Below are positions 1 through 8,207 of a stretch of DNA of 64,000 nt, piece after piece (position 1 is the stretch's first letter; every line of letters begins with the position of its first letter). The notes under the pieces were generated by a model that did no database searches, had not been told where the DNA came from, and saw only the letters and a list, made by a program, of their open reading frames with translations. The position numbers and the translations under genes were made by a program. The DNA is from Vreelandella massiliensis. GTDB lineage: Bacteria > Pseudomonadota > Gammaproteobacteria > Pseudomonadales > Halomonadaceae. Where the stretch lies: the NCBI RefSeq assembly GCF_900155385.1, contig NZ_LT699746.1, positions 62,001 through 126,000 of the forward strand. The letters are read 5' to 3'.

Positions 1-7
1 GTTTTCG

Positions 8-181
8 ATGACACTTGCTGACTGCGTAGCGCGGGATGTGTTTGTCGAGTTCGCCGAGGATCACTACAAGCACTTTGGTTGCTACCCTGGCGACGTTGCG
101 CTGGAAGATCAGCATGGGGTTGAAGCGATCTACGGCTTCGATAGCTATATGGCGCTGGCACGTATCGGAGGTGGTGCATGA
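8..181 (+). CDS. Small hypothetical protein (57 aa), start uncertain
   Basis: A reading frame starts with ATG at 8 and stops at 179-181, where the stop overlaps the ATG of the next gene in an ATGA junction typical of translational coupling. The protein is short and acidic, with an aromatic patch (HYKHFGCYPGD). No family was recognised. The frame is open to the left edge of the window, so the true start may lie upstream and this could be only the C-terminal part of a longer gene. Coupling to the next gene is the best evidence that it is real. Confidence 0.5.
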   Translation: MTLADCVARDVFVEFAEDHYKHFGCYPGDVALEDQHGVEAIYGFDSYMALARIGGGA

Positions 182-402
182 AGTTCACTATCGACATGCA
201 ATGGAACGGCACGGCCAGCGTCGATAATCACGATCACTTGGAGCAGCTTAAAGAAACGGGTATTGAGCGAGTGGCGCAACTGGTCAACGAAGGTTACATA
301 GCGGGTGAGCTGTCTGCTGAGATTGCCGATCTTGAAACCGATGAAACGACACCCTATCGAGGATGGTGGAGCATTCGGGTAGACAACACAGATAGTAACT
401 AG
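178..402 (+). CDS. Small hypothetical protein (74 aa)
   Basis: The start ATG overlaps the stop of the preceding frame (ATGA), so the two are probably coupled. The product is acidic and soluble, with a central helix-rich stretch (HLEQLKETGIERVAQLVNEG) and a C-terminal tryptophan pair (YRGWWSIRV). It has no signal peptide, membrane segment or cysteine motif. It resembles the small orphan proteins common on plasmids and phages; no function can be given. Confidence 0.6.
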   Translation: MKFTIDMQWNGTASVDNHDHLEQLKETGIERVAQLVNEGYIAGELSAEIADLETDETTPYRGWWSIRVDNTDSN

Positions 403-551
403 GCATTTCGACGAAGATAATTGATCACGCGCAAGGTAATTGACCTCATATCCTCAAAAGAGGCTCTACTCATTCTCGCTCGCTTGCCCAAATTAAAACC
501 TGTGGTATTCCTATTCATAATCAATAAACGAAGGAATAGGAAGCCACCGTT

Positions 552-2348
552 ATGCCGTTTTTCTCGCCTCGATGCTCCCTGTTGGCGCTCACATTGGCTC
601 TTGCCGGTTGCGCCTCGACACCAACGCCGCCCACCGAGACACCGGACGCCGATAGCGGCGAAGTTGAGCAACGCCCTACCCCTGAACGCGACCAGATCAC
701 ACATACTGGGCTGTACCAAGAGGGGCAGTACGATGGGGAAACATCGCGCTTGTCTGGCCATTTTGAAAAAGAAGCCGGTGACGGGCGTTACGCCGTTCAA
801 GATGCGTACTTGCTAGGGGATCGTGACACCCTACAAACCGCTCGACGGGTACTGACCGAGCGCTTGAAAAAACAGGCGCTTGAGCAAGCAGGGGTTTATC
901 GTGCTTTTGAAGAACGGCTGACCGAAGATCAACAGCTATCCGCAACATCCGTGCTGGTATCCGGCAGCATCGTGAAAATGCACGGCGTTGAAGAAGAAAT
1001 GCGTGCCGTCGGCAATGATCGTGTCGAAATGGTCATGCAAGCCGTGGCCAGCGTCGATAGTTCAGGCTTGCAACAACATTTGGATGCGCTGTACGACAAT
1101 AACGCCCTGGCAGCCGCCAATGAACACTTGCAGCGTGAAAACCTGCGGCTGCGGTCAGGTGTGACCGCAAAGGCATCGCCCGACGGCAACGGCCAAAATC
1201 GTGTGTCTGTCTCGGCAGCCCAAGTCGCTGCTCCCGACGCGCCTGCGACAATGGCTTTTGGTGCCTACAAATACGCTGCCGACTTAGCGCCGTGGCTCAA
1301 GAAAGACACCCTGGCGCCGTGGCTCCACGATTATAATATGTCGCAAATGTACGCCCTCGGTACTTATCCCTATCGCTACGATTGGGTCGAGGCATTTGAG
1401 GTTCACGATCCATCCCATTACAACATGAGCTACCGTTCGGTCTATAAGCCCGAAGGGGTCGAAGCCATCCCGCAACAATATGACGCATTGGATTCGCTTC
1501 GCCGAAAGCTCTCCGATGATATGTCATCACTCATTGACGACTACAACGCCGCGCTCGATGTTCGTGTGCTTTCCCGTTCGCCAAGCCCTAACGGGAAAGG
1601 CACTCGATACAAAGTGGCCATCAGCGGGTTCAGTGGCTTTGTCGAAAGCCTATTGGACGCCACGGGCTTACCCTTCGCACATGGCCAGCTAACACCAGAG
1701 CAGATCGAGGCGCTTGATCCGTGGAGTGCCCTCAACTACTGGGTGCTAGCGGATAAAATGGCGCTGAAACCGCTTATGTTGACACTGAGAGTCAATGCCA
1801 ACATGGATGCGCCTGGTCGGGAGAGTGAAGCGGCAGCTTTCCACCAGGCCGTGCTATCCCCCGTGGTGTTCAATGGAAATCGGCGTGACGCCTCACTTTT
1901 GGCATTCTCACCACTAGAGCACTATCTATGGTATCTCGGTGGACGGCACCTACCCAATATGGGCTTAAAAGCCCCACAGTCAGCCTATGAAATTGACGGG
2001 GAGCGCCATAGTGACTCCGATATACCGTCGTTCCGCCGCGACGTGACGAGAAAACACATGAACAATCTCGGTACTTATCGGGAAGTGCTTAATGGCAGCG
2101 CCCATTCGATGACAGCATCTTTTCACTCTAAGGTGCTGGATTGGTTTCAGGTAGAGGATTACGACCCTGCCGAGGGTAAGGCCATCTTTGCTTTCACGAT
2201 GCCAAATGATCATCCCCCTATAGAGAGCTTGTCGGCAGTTTTTGAGCGCAAGCGCAGCAGCGAACTCCTGCCTTTAGCGACCCGCGATCCGCGAAAACAG
2301 TACAGCCAGCGAGACATGAACATTGAGCGCTACAAGTGGTTTTTCTAG
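552..2348 (+). CDS. Large predicted lipoprotein (598 aa), unknown function
   Basis: The N-terminus carries a lipoprotein signal: a hydrophobic stretch (LLALTLALAGC) with a lipobox ending at Cys20, followed by a Pro/Thr-rich linker. The mature protein should be anchored to the outer membrane or the periplasmic face. The rest is a long soluble domain rich in Tyr and Trp (for example the ALGTYPYRYDWVEAF region), possibly with a coiled coil around residues 170-200. An AGGAATAGGAAG stretch precedes the ATG. It is followed 150 bp later by another lipoprotein gene of LPP20 type on the same strand, so the two may form a cell-envelope unit. I do not recognise the large domain. Confidence 0.75.
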   Translation: MPFFSPRCSLLALTLALAGCASTPTPPTETPDADSGEVEQRPTPERDQITHTGLYQEGQYDGETSRLSGHFEKEAGDGRYAVQDAYLLGDRDTLQTARRVLTERLKKQALEQAGVYRAFEERLTEDQQLSATSVLVSGSIVKMHGVEEEMRAVGNDRVEMVMQAVASVDSSGLQQHLDALYDNNALAAANEHLQRENLRLRSGVTAKASPDGNGQNRVSVSAAQVAAPDAPATMAFGAYKYAADLAPWLKKDTLAPWLHDYNMSQMYALGTYPYRYDWVEAFEVHDPSHYNMSYRSVYKPEGVEAIPQQYDALDSLRRKLSDDMSSLIDDYNAALDVRVLSRSPSPNGKGTRYKVAISGFSGFVESLLDATGLPFAHGQLTPEQIEALDPWSALNYWVLADKMALKPLMLTLRVNANMDAPGRESEAAAFHQAVLSPVVFNGNRRDASLLAFSPLEHYLWYLGGRHLPNMGLKAPQSAYEIDGERHSDSDIPSFRRDVTRKHMNNLGTYREVLNGSAHSMTASFHSKVLDWFQVEDYDPAEGKAIFAFTMPNDHPPIESLSAVFERKRSSELLPLATRDPRKQYSQRDMNIERYKWFF

Positions 2349-2497
2349 CCACTCACGACCCTGGCGAAGATCACAAAATGGGTAAGATTGGGGTAGATGC
2401 TCCAAAGACAGTTGAGCCAAAACCTCCGGTGAGGCACGCCAGCGTGGGTGCTTCGCCGTCATTCAATTTAGCTTTAACTTTACAAGGAGAAGTCACG

Positions 2498-3232
2498 ATG
2501 GGCCATAACCGGACACTGCTTTGCCGTTCCGTTTTTGTAGGTGGTGCCAGCATGATGCTGATGCTTGCCGGTTGCGCGGGGCAAACCGCCACAGAGAAGG
2601 CATTGGATCGTGAAGCAGCCTTGCACGAACGCGCAGAACAGCGTGTGGCTGAGAGGGAGTCGCGTCAGAGTGACGTAATTGAAACCCTACCGGATTGGAT
2701 CGTGAAAAAGCCCTCACCAGACGCCACAGGCGTTTATGGTGCCGGTATTGGCACCAGTGAGTCGATTTCACTGGCGCTGCAAAAAGCCAATATCGACGCT
2801 CGCCGCGATATGGCGCAAGAGATCGACCAAGTGTTGTCGGCTGAGACAACAATGGCCGGTGATAGTGATGCGAGCTTTAAGAGTATCGTTAATACCTTCA
2901 TCGACAGCGTGGACGTAGCCGGTGCTGAGGACGTGGATCGTGTGATTCAATCCGGTCGTGAAGGGTATCGAGTCTATACCCTGTTGAAACTGCCCTACCC
3001 TGAGTTTAATCGCGCGTTGTCAGAGTTTTCACGCCAAGACGAATCAGCGGCACAGGCGATGCAGTCGCAATACGATCAGTTAATGGCCCGTGTGAGCGAC
3101 ACCCCAGCATTTGAGTCTGAGGCGTCAGAACAAAACGCCCCGTCGGATCAGCAAAGCCGCCGCCGCGTGACCCCGATTGACGGCGAAATGCCCGATGAAG
3201 CGCTTGTGAGGGCACTGCAAGAGTCGCGTTAG
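2498..3232 (+). CDS. LPP20-like lipoprotein (244 aa)
   Basis: The start at 2498 was chosen because AAGGAGA lies 7 bases upstream and because it gives a clean signal peptide (MGHNRTLLCRSVFVGG then LMLAGC lipobox). An upstream in-frame ATG at 2336 would bury the signal. After a charged helical stretch, the segment LPDWIVKKPSPDATGVYGAG followed by a helix and a second beta-rich part (YRVYTLLKLPYPEFNRAL) resembles the LPP20 lipoprotein domain also seen in FlgP-like proteins. The C-terminal 60 residues are low-complexity and polar. It probably sits in the outer membrane; the partner may be the preceding large lipoprotein. Function unknown. Confidence 0.7.
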   Translation: MGHNRTLLCRSVFVGGASMMLMLAGCAGQTATEKALDREAALHERAEQRVAERESRQSDVIETLPDWIVKKPSPDATGVYGAGIGTSESISLALQKANIDARRDMAQEIDQVLSAETTMAGDSDASFKSIVNTFIDSVDVAGAEDVDRVIQSGREGYRVYTLLKLPYPEFNRALSEFSRQDESAAQAMQSQYDQLMARVSDTPAFESEASEQNAPSDQQSRRRVTPIDGEMPDEALVRALQESR

Positions 3233-3267
3233 CAGGATCACGGACAATTTGCTGAAGGAACCAGGGT

Positions 3268-4926
3268 ATGCCAATACAGGAGTTGCGTGTTCCATTCGGT
3301 GAGCGACACGGCGAAATGGTGGCACCAGCCGATGTGCCGCGCGGGCTAGCGTGTGGGTGTTTTTGCCCCAGCTGCGGTGCTTCGCTGGTTGCTAAACGAA
3401 TGCAAAAGTCGGGTTTGTGCTTTTTTGCCCATCACAATGCGCCTGAATGCCCTGGTGGTTACGAAACAGCTTTGCACCGAATGGCAAAACAGATCATTCA
3501 AGAGGCTGGGTATGTCACCCTCGCTGCGAAAAAAAAGCCCGTTAGTGTGACCTATCAAGGGTTAACGCACCGCGATACGCTCGTATTTCCCGAAAAGCGA
3601 GCTGGTCTAACTCACATTGTTCAAGAACAGCGGGTGGAACAATGGGTGCCAGACGTATCAGCCAAGCTACTAGGTAACGGCATCCCTGTTTTCATTGAAA
3701 TTCGCGTTACCCACGAGGTCGAGGATAACAAAGCGCAAGGGCTTAATAACGTCATAGAGATTGATTTAAGAGGGTTATATAAGGAAACAACATTAGACGT
3801 GGCGGCGGTGAGTGAAGCGGTGCTACACGACGCGCCGAGAAAATGGCATCGCTGTTCCTTATACGACCACTCGCCTGCGATACAGAAGGCAAAAGATGCG
3901 CTACTAGCCAAGGCAAAAGAAGAATGGATAGCGCAGCAAAAGGCGCAACAGTTTATGCGCTATCAAGATCAAAAACGAAGGGACTTCCAAAAAGAATTGG
4001 AACAGCTTGCCGTGATGCAAACCTCCGAAACAGTTGAGCAAAGGCAAGCCGTCTTACGGTGCGATGAAAGATACGCGAAAGCAACCTCATGGCTCGCCAG
4101 TAGGCTCAATGAGCACCCCAAGGCGCAAGATGCCAACAAGGTTATGCCGCTATGGGATATTCCCCAAAAAAACGACTGGATTTTCTCGGTTCATCGGCTT
4201 GTTTGGCAGGCCAAGGTCGTGTTTGGTTTGATATTCAAGAAGTCCATCAATCAGCGTATTACTGTGCCGGAAGTCTTAGCCTTCCTTGAAAGCGAATACC
4301 CCCTTCTGCCTTGGGTCAGTCGACTCGATAAGATGAAACGTGACTACAAAAAGCAAGGCAAAAATCGCCAGCAGTGGTATGGCGAAGAAGGAGCTTGGTT
4401 TCTCGATCATCAAGAGAATAGGGCTATTATTTCGCCGTATCGCGTCGTTATCCAATACCTCGATCATCTTGCAGCCTCCAAGGCAAACTTGCTGACAAAG
4501 CACGCGGATAAGCCTGTTTTCTTTGTCCGTGGTAACTCCATAGCGTACTGGATTGCTCAATATGAAAAAAACCGACGCGCTGAAGAACAGATAAGGAAAG
4601 CGGCATTAGAGCAAGCCCGTAAAGCACAAGAGGCCCATGCGAAACAACAAGAGTGCCGACAGGCGACACGAGATCAACGCAACAAAGACGCTGAATATTG
4701 CGCGGCACAACTCACGGTTTATGCAGAAAGTGGAGCCAAAGCCCTCAGTTTTTGCTGCCATTGCCGAGCGGCTTACGGGTATGCCGTTACCCCCAATCAG
4801 TGTTTAAAATGCGGACAGCCGACGATCTATATTCTCAACACTGATGATATTGAGCTTGCCTCGATTTACCCTCGCGTCAAAAGTGTTTCCGCTTCACCTG
4901 CTCAACTCACCTCGTCGTCGACCTGA
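3268..4926 (+). CDS. CoiA-like protein with two zinc ribbons (552 aa)
   Basis: The N-terminal 150 residues look like the competence protein CoiA family: a CxCFCPSCGA ribbon at about residues 30-38, a histidine motif (CFFAHHNAPECPGGYETALHRMAKQ) and a nuclease-like core with VPDVSA and FIEIRVTHEVEDNKA. The middle is long, basic and helical. The C-terminus has a second ribbon (FCCHCRAAYG ... NQCLKCGQP). A GAAGGAACC ribosome site precedes the ATG. CoiA-like proteins on plasmids are usually annotated from this N-terminal nuclease-type fold; their role outside natural transformation is unclear. It may process incoming DNA, which is inference. It stands alone between the lipoproteins and a run of small genes. 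Confidence 0.7.
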   Translation: MPIQELRVPFGERHGEMVAPADVPRGLACGCFCPSCGASLVAKRMQKSGLCFFAHHNAPECPGGYETALHRMAKQIIQEAGYVTLAAKKKPVSVTYQGLTHRDTLVFPEKRAGLTHIVQEQRVEQWVPDVSAKLLGNGIPVFIEIRVTHEVEDNKAQGLNNVIEIDLRGLYKETTLDVAAVSEAVLHDAPRKWHRCSLYDHSPAIQKAKDALLAKAKEEWIAQQKAQQFMRYQDQKRRDFQKELEQLAVMQTSETVEQRQAVLRCDERYAKATSWLASRLNEHPKAQDANKVMPLWDIPQKNDWIFSVHRLVWQAKVVFGLIFKKSINQRITVPEVLAFLESEYPLLPWVSRLDKMKRDYKKQGKNRQQWYGEEGAWFLDHQENRAIISPYRVVIQYLDHLAASKANLLTKHADKPVFFVRGNSIAYWIAQYEKNRRAEEQIRKAALEQARKAQEAHAKQQECRQATRDQRNKDAEYCAAQLTVYAESGAKALSFCCHCRAAYGYAVTPNQCLKCGQPTIYILNTDDIELASIYPRVKSVSASPAQLTSSST

Positions 4927-4991
4927 CTGCGGTTGCCCAGCATGGCAACATAGTGCGTGACAATAACGAAACGGAAAAGGGATAAAAAAAC

Positions 4992-5291
4992 GTGAAAATT
5001 CACCACATCAAACTTGATCCATCATCGAAAACAGCCTTGGAAGCGCTGATTTCGGTTGCGCAAACCGATACCGGACAGGCCAAAGTCTGCGCGGACTTCC
5101 TTTTGGCTTGGCACAACCCTGACGAAAATGGCGGATTTGCGATCACTGACCTGTGGGGGCTTGATGCTGAGCTGGCGGACGCTTGCACAAAGGTTTTCCA
5201 ATGGCTGTGTGAGCATTCGGTTTATCCCGACGAGCTTGGATATGGTGATGAAATGAAGTTGATATGGACGCGCTGGCGCAGCCACGCTTAA
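4992..5291 (+). CDS. Small plasmid protein, DUF7673-like (99 aa)
   Basis: It starts with GTG at 4992. The pattern LLAWHNPDENGGFAITDLWGLDAELADACTKV followed by a tryptophan-containing C-terminus matches the small DUF7673-type proteins I recall from plasmids and integrative elements. The product is acidic and soluble, with no export signal. It is followed 75 bp later by another small gene on the same strand. Function unknown; the family assignment is from memory of the motif. Confidence 0.6.
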   Translation: MKIHHIKLDPSSKTALEALISVAQTDTGQAKVCADFLLAWHNPDENGGFAITDLWGLDAELADACTKVFQWLCEHSVYPDELGYGDEMKLIWTRWRSHA

Positions 5292-5365
5292 CCCCCTTCT
5301 CTCCGGCCTTGGTCGATGCCAACTCCGTGCGATACTGCCCATGAATACACCCGCAGGAGCGCACA

Positions 5366-5605
5366 ATGGATATGCCCAAGGCCAATGCCCCAGAGCTTGA
5401 CCCCCAAAACCCCAAGCACACACTCCCCCCAGGCTATCGTGTCGTCGAATCGGCTTTTGGCGGTTTCTATTTTGAGGCACCCGTTCACATTGGCGGTGCC
5501 AGCGACGATTTCAAACACCTAGAAGATGCCTGCCAGAAAGCCCGCGGGCACTATCGCCGCTGGCGAGGTACTCAGCGCCAGCGTCAGAAATCAACGCAAA
5601 GATAA
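5366..5605 (+). CDS. Small hypothetical protein (79 aa)
   Basis: ATG at 5366 is preceded by an AGGAG-like site (CGCAGGAGCGCACA). The product has a Pro-rich N-terminus, a central beta-like part (GYRVVESAFGGFYFEAPVHIGG) and a strongly basic C-terminus (HYRRWRGTQRQRQK), which suggests nucleic-acid contact. It lies in a series of same-strand small genes. No family was recognised. Confidence 0.55.
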   Translation: MDMPKANAPELDPQNPKHTLPPGYRVVESAFGGFYFEAPVHIGGASDDFKHLEDACQKARGHYRRWRGTQRQRQKSTQR

Positions 5606-5668
5606 CGCGGCCAATTACACCTATCTATCTGATATAGTTGCTTTTCGATAGCCAGGAGAGAAGAACGC

Positions 5669-6289
5669 ATGGCCAAGAAGAAGCCTGCTCGCAAGCACGT
5701 CAAAGCGCAACACAAACCAATATCGGCGCGTGAGCGCAACAAACTGCATCAAATGACGCGGTTGGTCTATAGCTGGCGCTACATCGACCATGCAAGAGCC
5801 GAGGCGGGTGATCCGATTGCTGACAAGCACCACGGCTTCAATCTTTTAGCTATAGCTACGCAGGAAAAAATCGAGGCGGCGTACACGGTGGCCACCAGCA
5901 CGCCGAGGCATTGGCAGGCTATTGTAATTGCGTATGTGCGCGAGGGAGAGGGCGAATACCGAAACTGGGCATGGGTTAAGACACAATCCCCCATCGTTGC
6001 GGCTGGTGACGGCATTACGCCGCTTTTGGCACAAGCGAATGACATTGCACTAGAGGGGCTAGAGGAAAACGACAACTGCTACGCGCGTGCTACGATCATG
6101 GCGCCTTTTGATGCTAACCATCCGATTCGACCTGACCGCTATGCCGCCCGCCTTCAAAGCCGATTAGCGCTCACAAAAGATGAAGTGCTGGCGTTAGCAG
6201 AGTGGGACGAACCGGAAACGATGGAGGTAGACGCGGAAAACCTAGATCTCGCGCTGGCGAAGGCGTTAAGTGAGGAGGATAGCGCGTGA
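5669..6289 (+). CDS. Hypothetical protein (206 aa)
   Basis: A good ribosome site (CCAGGAGAGAAG) precedes ATG 5669. The first 30 residues are Lys/Arg-rich (MAKKKPARKHVKAQHKPIS); the remainder is a mixed alpha/beta acidic domain (HWQAIVIAYVREGEGEYRNW). No membrane segment or cysteine motif. The 3' end carries GGAGGAT, which could serve a downstream start. The unit probably ends the small-gene cluster on the left of the window. No family was recognised. Confidence 0.65.
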   Translation: MAKKKPARKHVKAQHKPISARERNKLHQMTRLVYSWRYIDHARAEAGDPIADKHHGFNLLAIATQEKIEAAYTVATSTPRHWQAIVIAYVREGEGEYRNWAWVKTQSPIVAAGDGITPLLAQANDIALEGLEENDNCYARATIMAPFDANHPIRPDRYAARLQSRLALTKDEVLALAEWDEPETMEVDAENLDLALAKALSEEDSA

Positions 6290-6641
6290 GTATCCCCTCC
6301 CCGCTGGCGCAAGACTATCCCTGATTAACGGAAAATGCCTAGATACGGTCACCCTCTATGTGTCGAGCACAGCCCGCGCCTGTGGGAAGGGTTTTACCAG
6401 CGCAAGTCCGTGGGCCGGCTGCCCGGTAGAGGGCCGGTATGTCGCCGGGGTGCCCGCCTGGGAGACGGAAAACGCCCTTGCTCAACAAAAGCAGCGATTG
6501 ACCAAGATCCTCAAGGAGTGGGCGGCTTTCCAAGCGAAGTTCTTTGCCGAGGCGTCCATTCGCTCCACGACGGCGCCAGCGCCAGCTAATGGGGATGTCG
6601 CGCCAGCCGCAAGAAACCCGTTGTTGGAGCGGGTGCATTAA
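6270..6641 (+). CDS. Uncertain short frame, possibly a frameshifted gene
   Basis: A frame opens at GTG 6270 inside the preceding gene. Only its second half looks like a genuine protein (a helical stretch LAQQKQRLTKILKEWAAFQ). The better-placed start, GTG 6286 after GGAGG, runs into a stop after 12 codons. The intervening bases read plausibly in different frames, so the locus may be a frameshifted remnant of a small gene. No homology was recognised. Treat the N-terminus as unreliable. Confidence 0.3.
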   Translation: MRRIAREYPLPAGARLSLINGKCLDTVTLYVSSTARACGKGFTSASPWAGCPVEGRYVAGVPAWETENALAQQKQRLTKILKEWAAFQAKFFAEASIRSTTAPAPANGDVAPAARNPLLERVH

Positions 6642-6689
6642 GCGGCTGTCTCGGCATAGGAGCGGAGCGTGCGTCAAAGCGCTAGAGAA

Positions 6690-8207
6690 TCACTCAGTCA
6701 GTAAAGTCTTTAACAGGCGTTCTTCTGAAGCAGGAATTTCTAGCTGCTCGCACAGCTGAGTCAGTAGCGTCAATCGGGTTTCAAGGGGCAGCCCTGCCAG
6801 CATCGAGGGAAAAAGCATCACCAAGGCATCGACCCATACTTGACGAACGGTATCATCTGTCAGGGACTGCCAATCGGTATGCGGGGCATGATGCAGACAT
6901 ACTTGATAGAACTCCCCCAGGATGCGTGATGTCATAGCGCCGGCCGTTTCCGCTTTCATGATCTTGGCTGTTCGGAGCAGGGCATGAAGGCGTAAAGCCG
7001 ATTCGTCGGGGACTTCAATACCATTCTGGGTATAGGCTTTCTTGAGCAGACTGAGCTCATCAAACGCGTTCGGAATCGTCAGCCAAATGACAGTCTGATC
7101 CACGCGCGCCCTGTCCAGCACCCTCAATGCCTCTTGTTGTCGCGCGGTGTGTAGTATCCAGCATGCCGATGGTACAAGCGACGCTATATCATTGTGCTCT
7201 GAATACGCGAGATCATCCCCCATCGCGTGCAAGCGGCTAACCTGAACGGGGTGCACCTCTAAATGTGAGGCCAGCATATCGCCCAAGGCGTAAGAAAGCG
7301 AAGGCTCCAGGGATACGATGACAAACCGCTGAAAACCATCCCGAAGCGCTTTGCGAGCGCGCCTGAGTGTATCCGGGGGGATTTCCTTTTCCCGCTGCGT
7401 CTCGGGCGCAGCGATATTGCCTTCCGCTATTGTCTCGGCCAGCGCGGGCGCTTCCAGTGCATCAAATGCCCGCGCAAAAGACATCGCTGCCTTGCTGCTT
7501 TTCTCTCCCCGCCAGACAGATGGTGACCATTGCGTGAGAGCCTTGAGAAGCTCTTCTTCAAGGCAACACTGATGGGCTTGGGAAAGCCCTTCGATACTCC
7601 CTGTGGGGGGTGACAGCAATAGAGATGCTTCGACGCAGACCTGCTGGGCAGGGCCATTTCGGCGCTGCAACCACAGATCATCACTTAAAGGAGCAGGCTC
7701 TCCGATCCGTGCGGGCTCTTCATCTTCGCAGTCGGGGCTTTTCTCTCCTGTTTTAAGCGGGTGTGCCGCTGACATGCAATGGACCGTGTTACTTGAAGAT
7801 CCGGTAGGAAATGGCGGGCGGGACAGTATCAATAGCCGATGCTCGTATTTCGGCACCGCCACCCAAGGGTCATCTGGTGTGCGGCGATGTAAAAGCAATA
7901 CGCGCACACCGATTAAATCCGCGCCTCCGTTAAGATTAAAGCTCCCGATACACCGCTCGGCATGGGTGTTCAGGTCGTCGGGTTTATCGAGATCGCCTTC
8001 AATACGCACAATCCACCGCGTTGGCTTGCTAAGCATTGCATTGGGAAGGCGCCCTGTTGCAGGATGATACGTCACATCATCGCGTGAACCACATGTGCGC
8101 AGGCGGGCATTTTTGCGCTTAATCACCGGCTTGATCATTTCATTGAACGCCTTAAATGACGCTTCCACCGTTTCATTCCGGCTCTCAACAACATCCATAT
8201 CATTCAT
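6690..8207 (-). CDS. Defence-locus protein of unknown fold (505 aa)
   Basis: This gene follows the helicase directly; its ATG at 8207 overlaps the helicase stop in ATGAATGA, so the two are translationally coupled. A second ATG at 8198 is also possible. The N-terminal third is basic (KPVIKRKNARLRTCGSRDD) with beta-rich segments (WIVRIEGDL, LIGVRVLLLHRR). The C-terminal half is helical and acidic and includes RARKALRDGFQRF and several Leu-rich helices. I see no Walker, HxK or cysteine motif and do not recognise a family. Its position implies that it works with the helicase, perhaps as an effector or adaptor of the Hma-like locus; that is inference from context. Confidence 0.75.
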   Translation of the reverse strand: MNDMDVVESRNETVEASFKAFNEMIKPVIKRKNARLRTCGSRDDVTYHPATGRLPNAMLSKPTRWIVRIEGDLDKPDDLNTHAERCIGSFNLNGGADLIGVRVLLLHRRTPDDPWVAVPKYEHRLLILSRPPFPTGSSSNTVHCMSAAHPLKTGEKSPDCEDEEPARIGEPAPLSDDLWLQRRNGPAQQVCVEASLLLSPPTGSIEGLSQAHQCCLEEELLKALTQWSPSVWRGEKSSKAAMSFARAFDALEAPALAETIAEGNIAAPETQREKEIPPDTLRRARKALRDGFQRFVIVSLEPSLSYALGDMLASHLEVHPVQVSRLHAMGDDLAYSEHNDIASLVPSACWILHTARQQEALRVLDRARVDQTVIWLTIPNAFDELSLLKKAYTQNGIEVPDESALRLHALLRTAKIMKAETAGAMTSRILGEFYQVCLHHAPHTDWQSLTDDTVRQVWVDALVMLFPSMLAGLPLETRLTLLTQLCEQLEIPASEERLLKTLLTE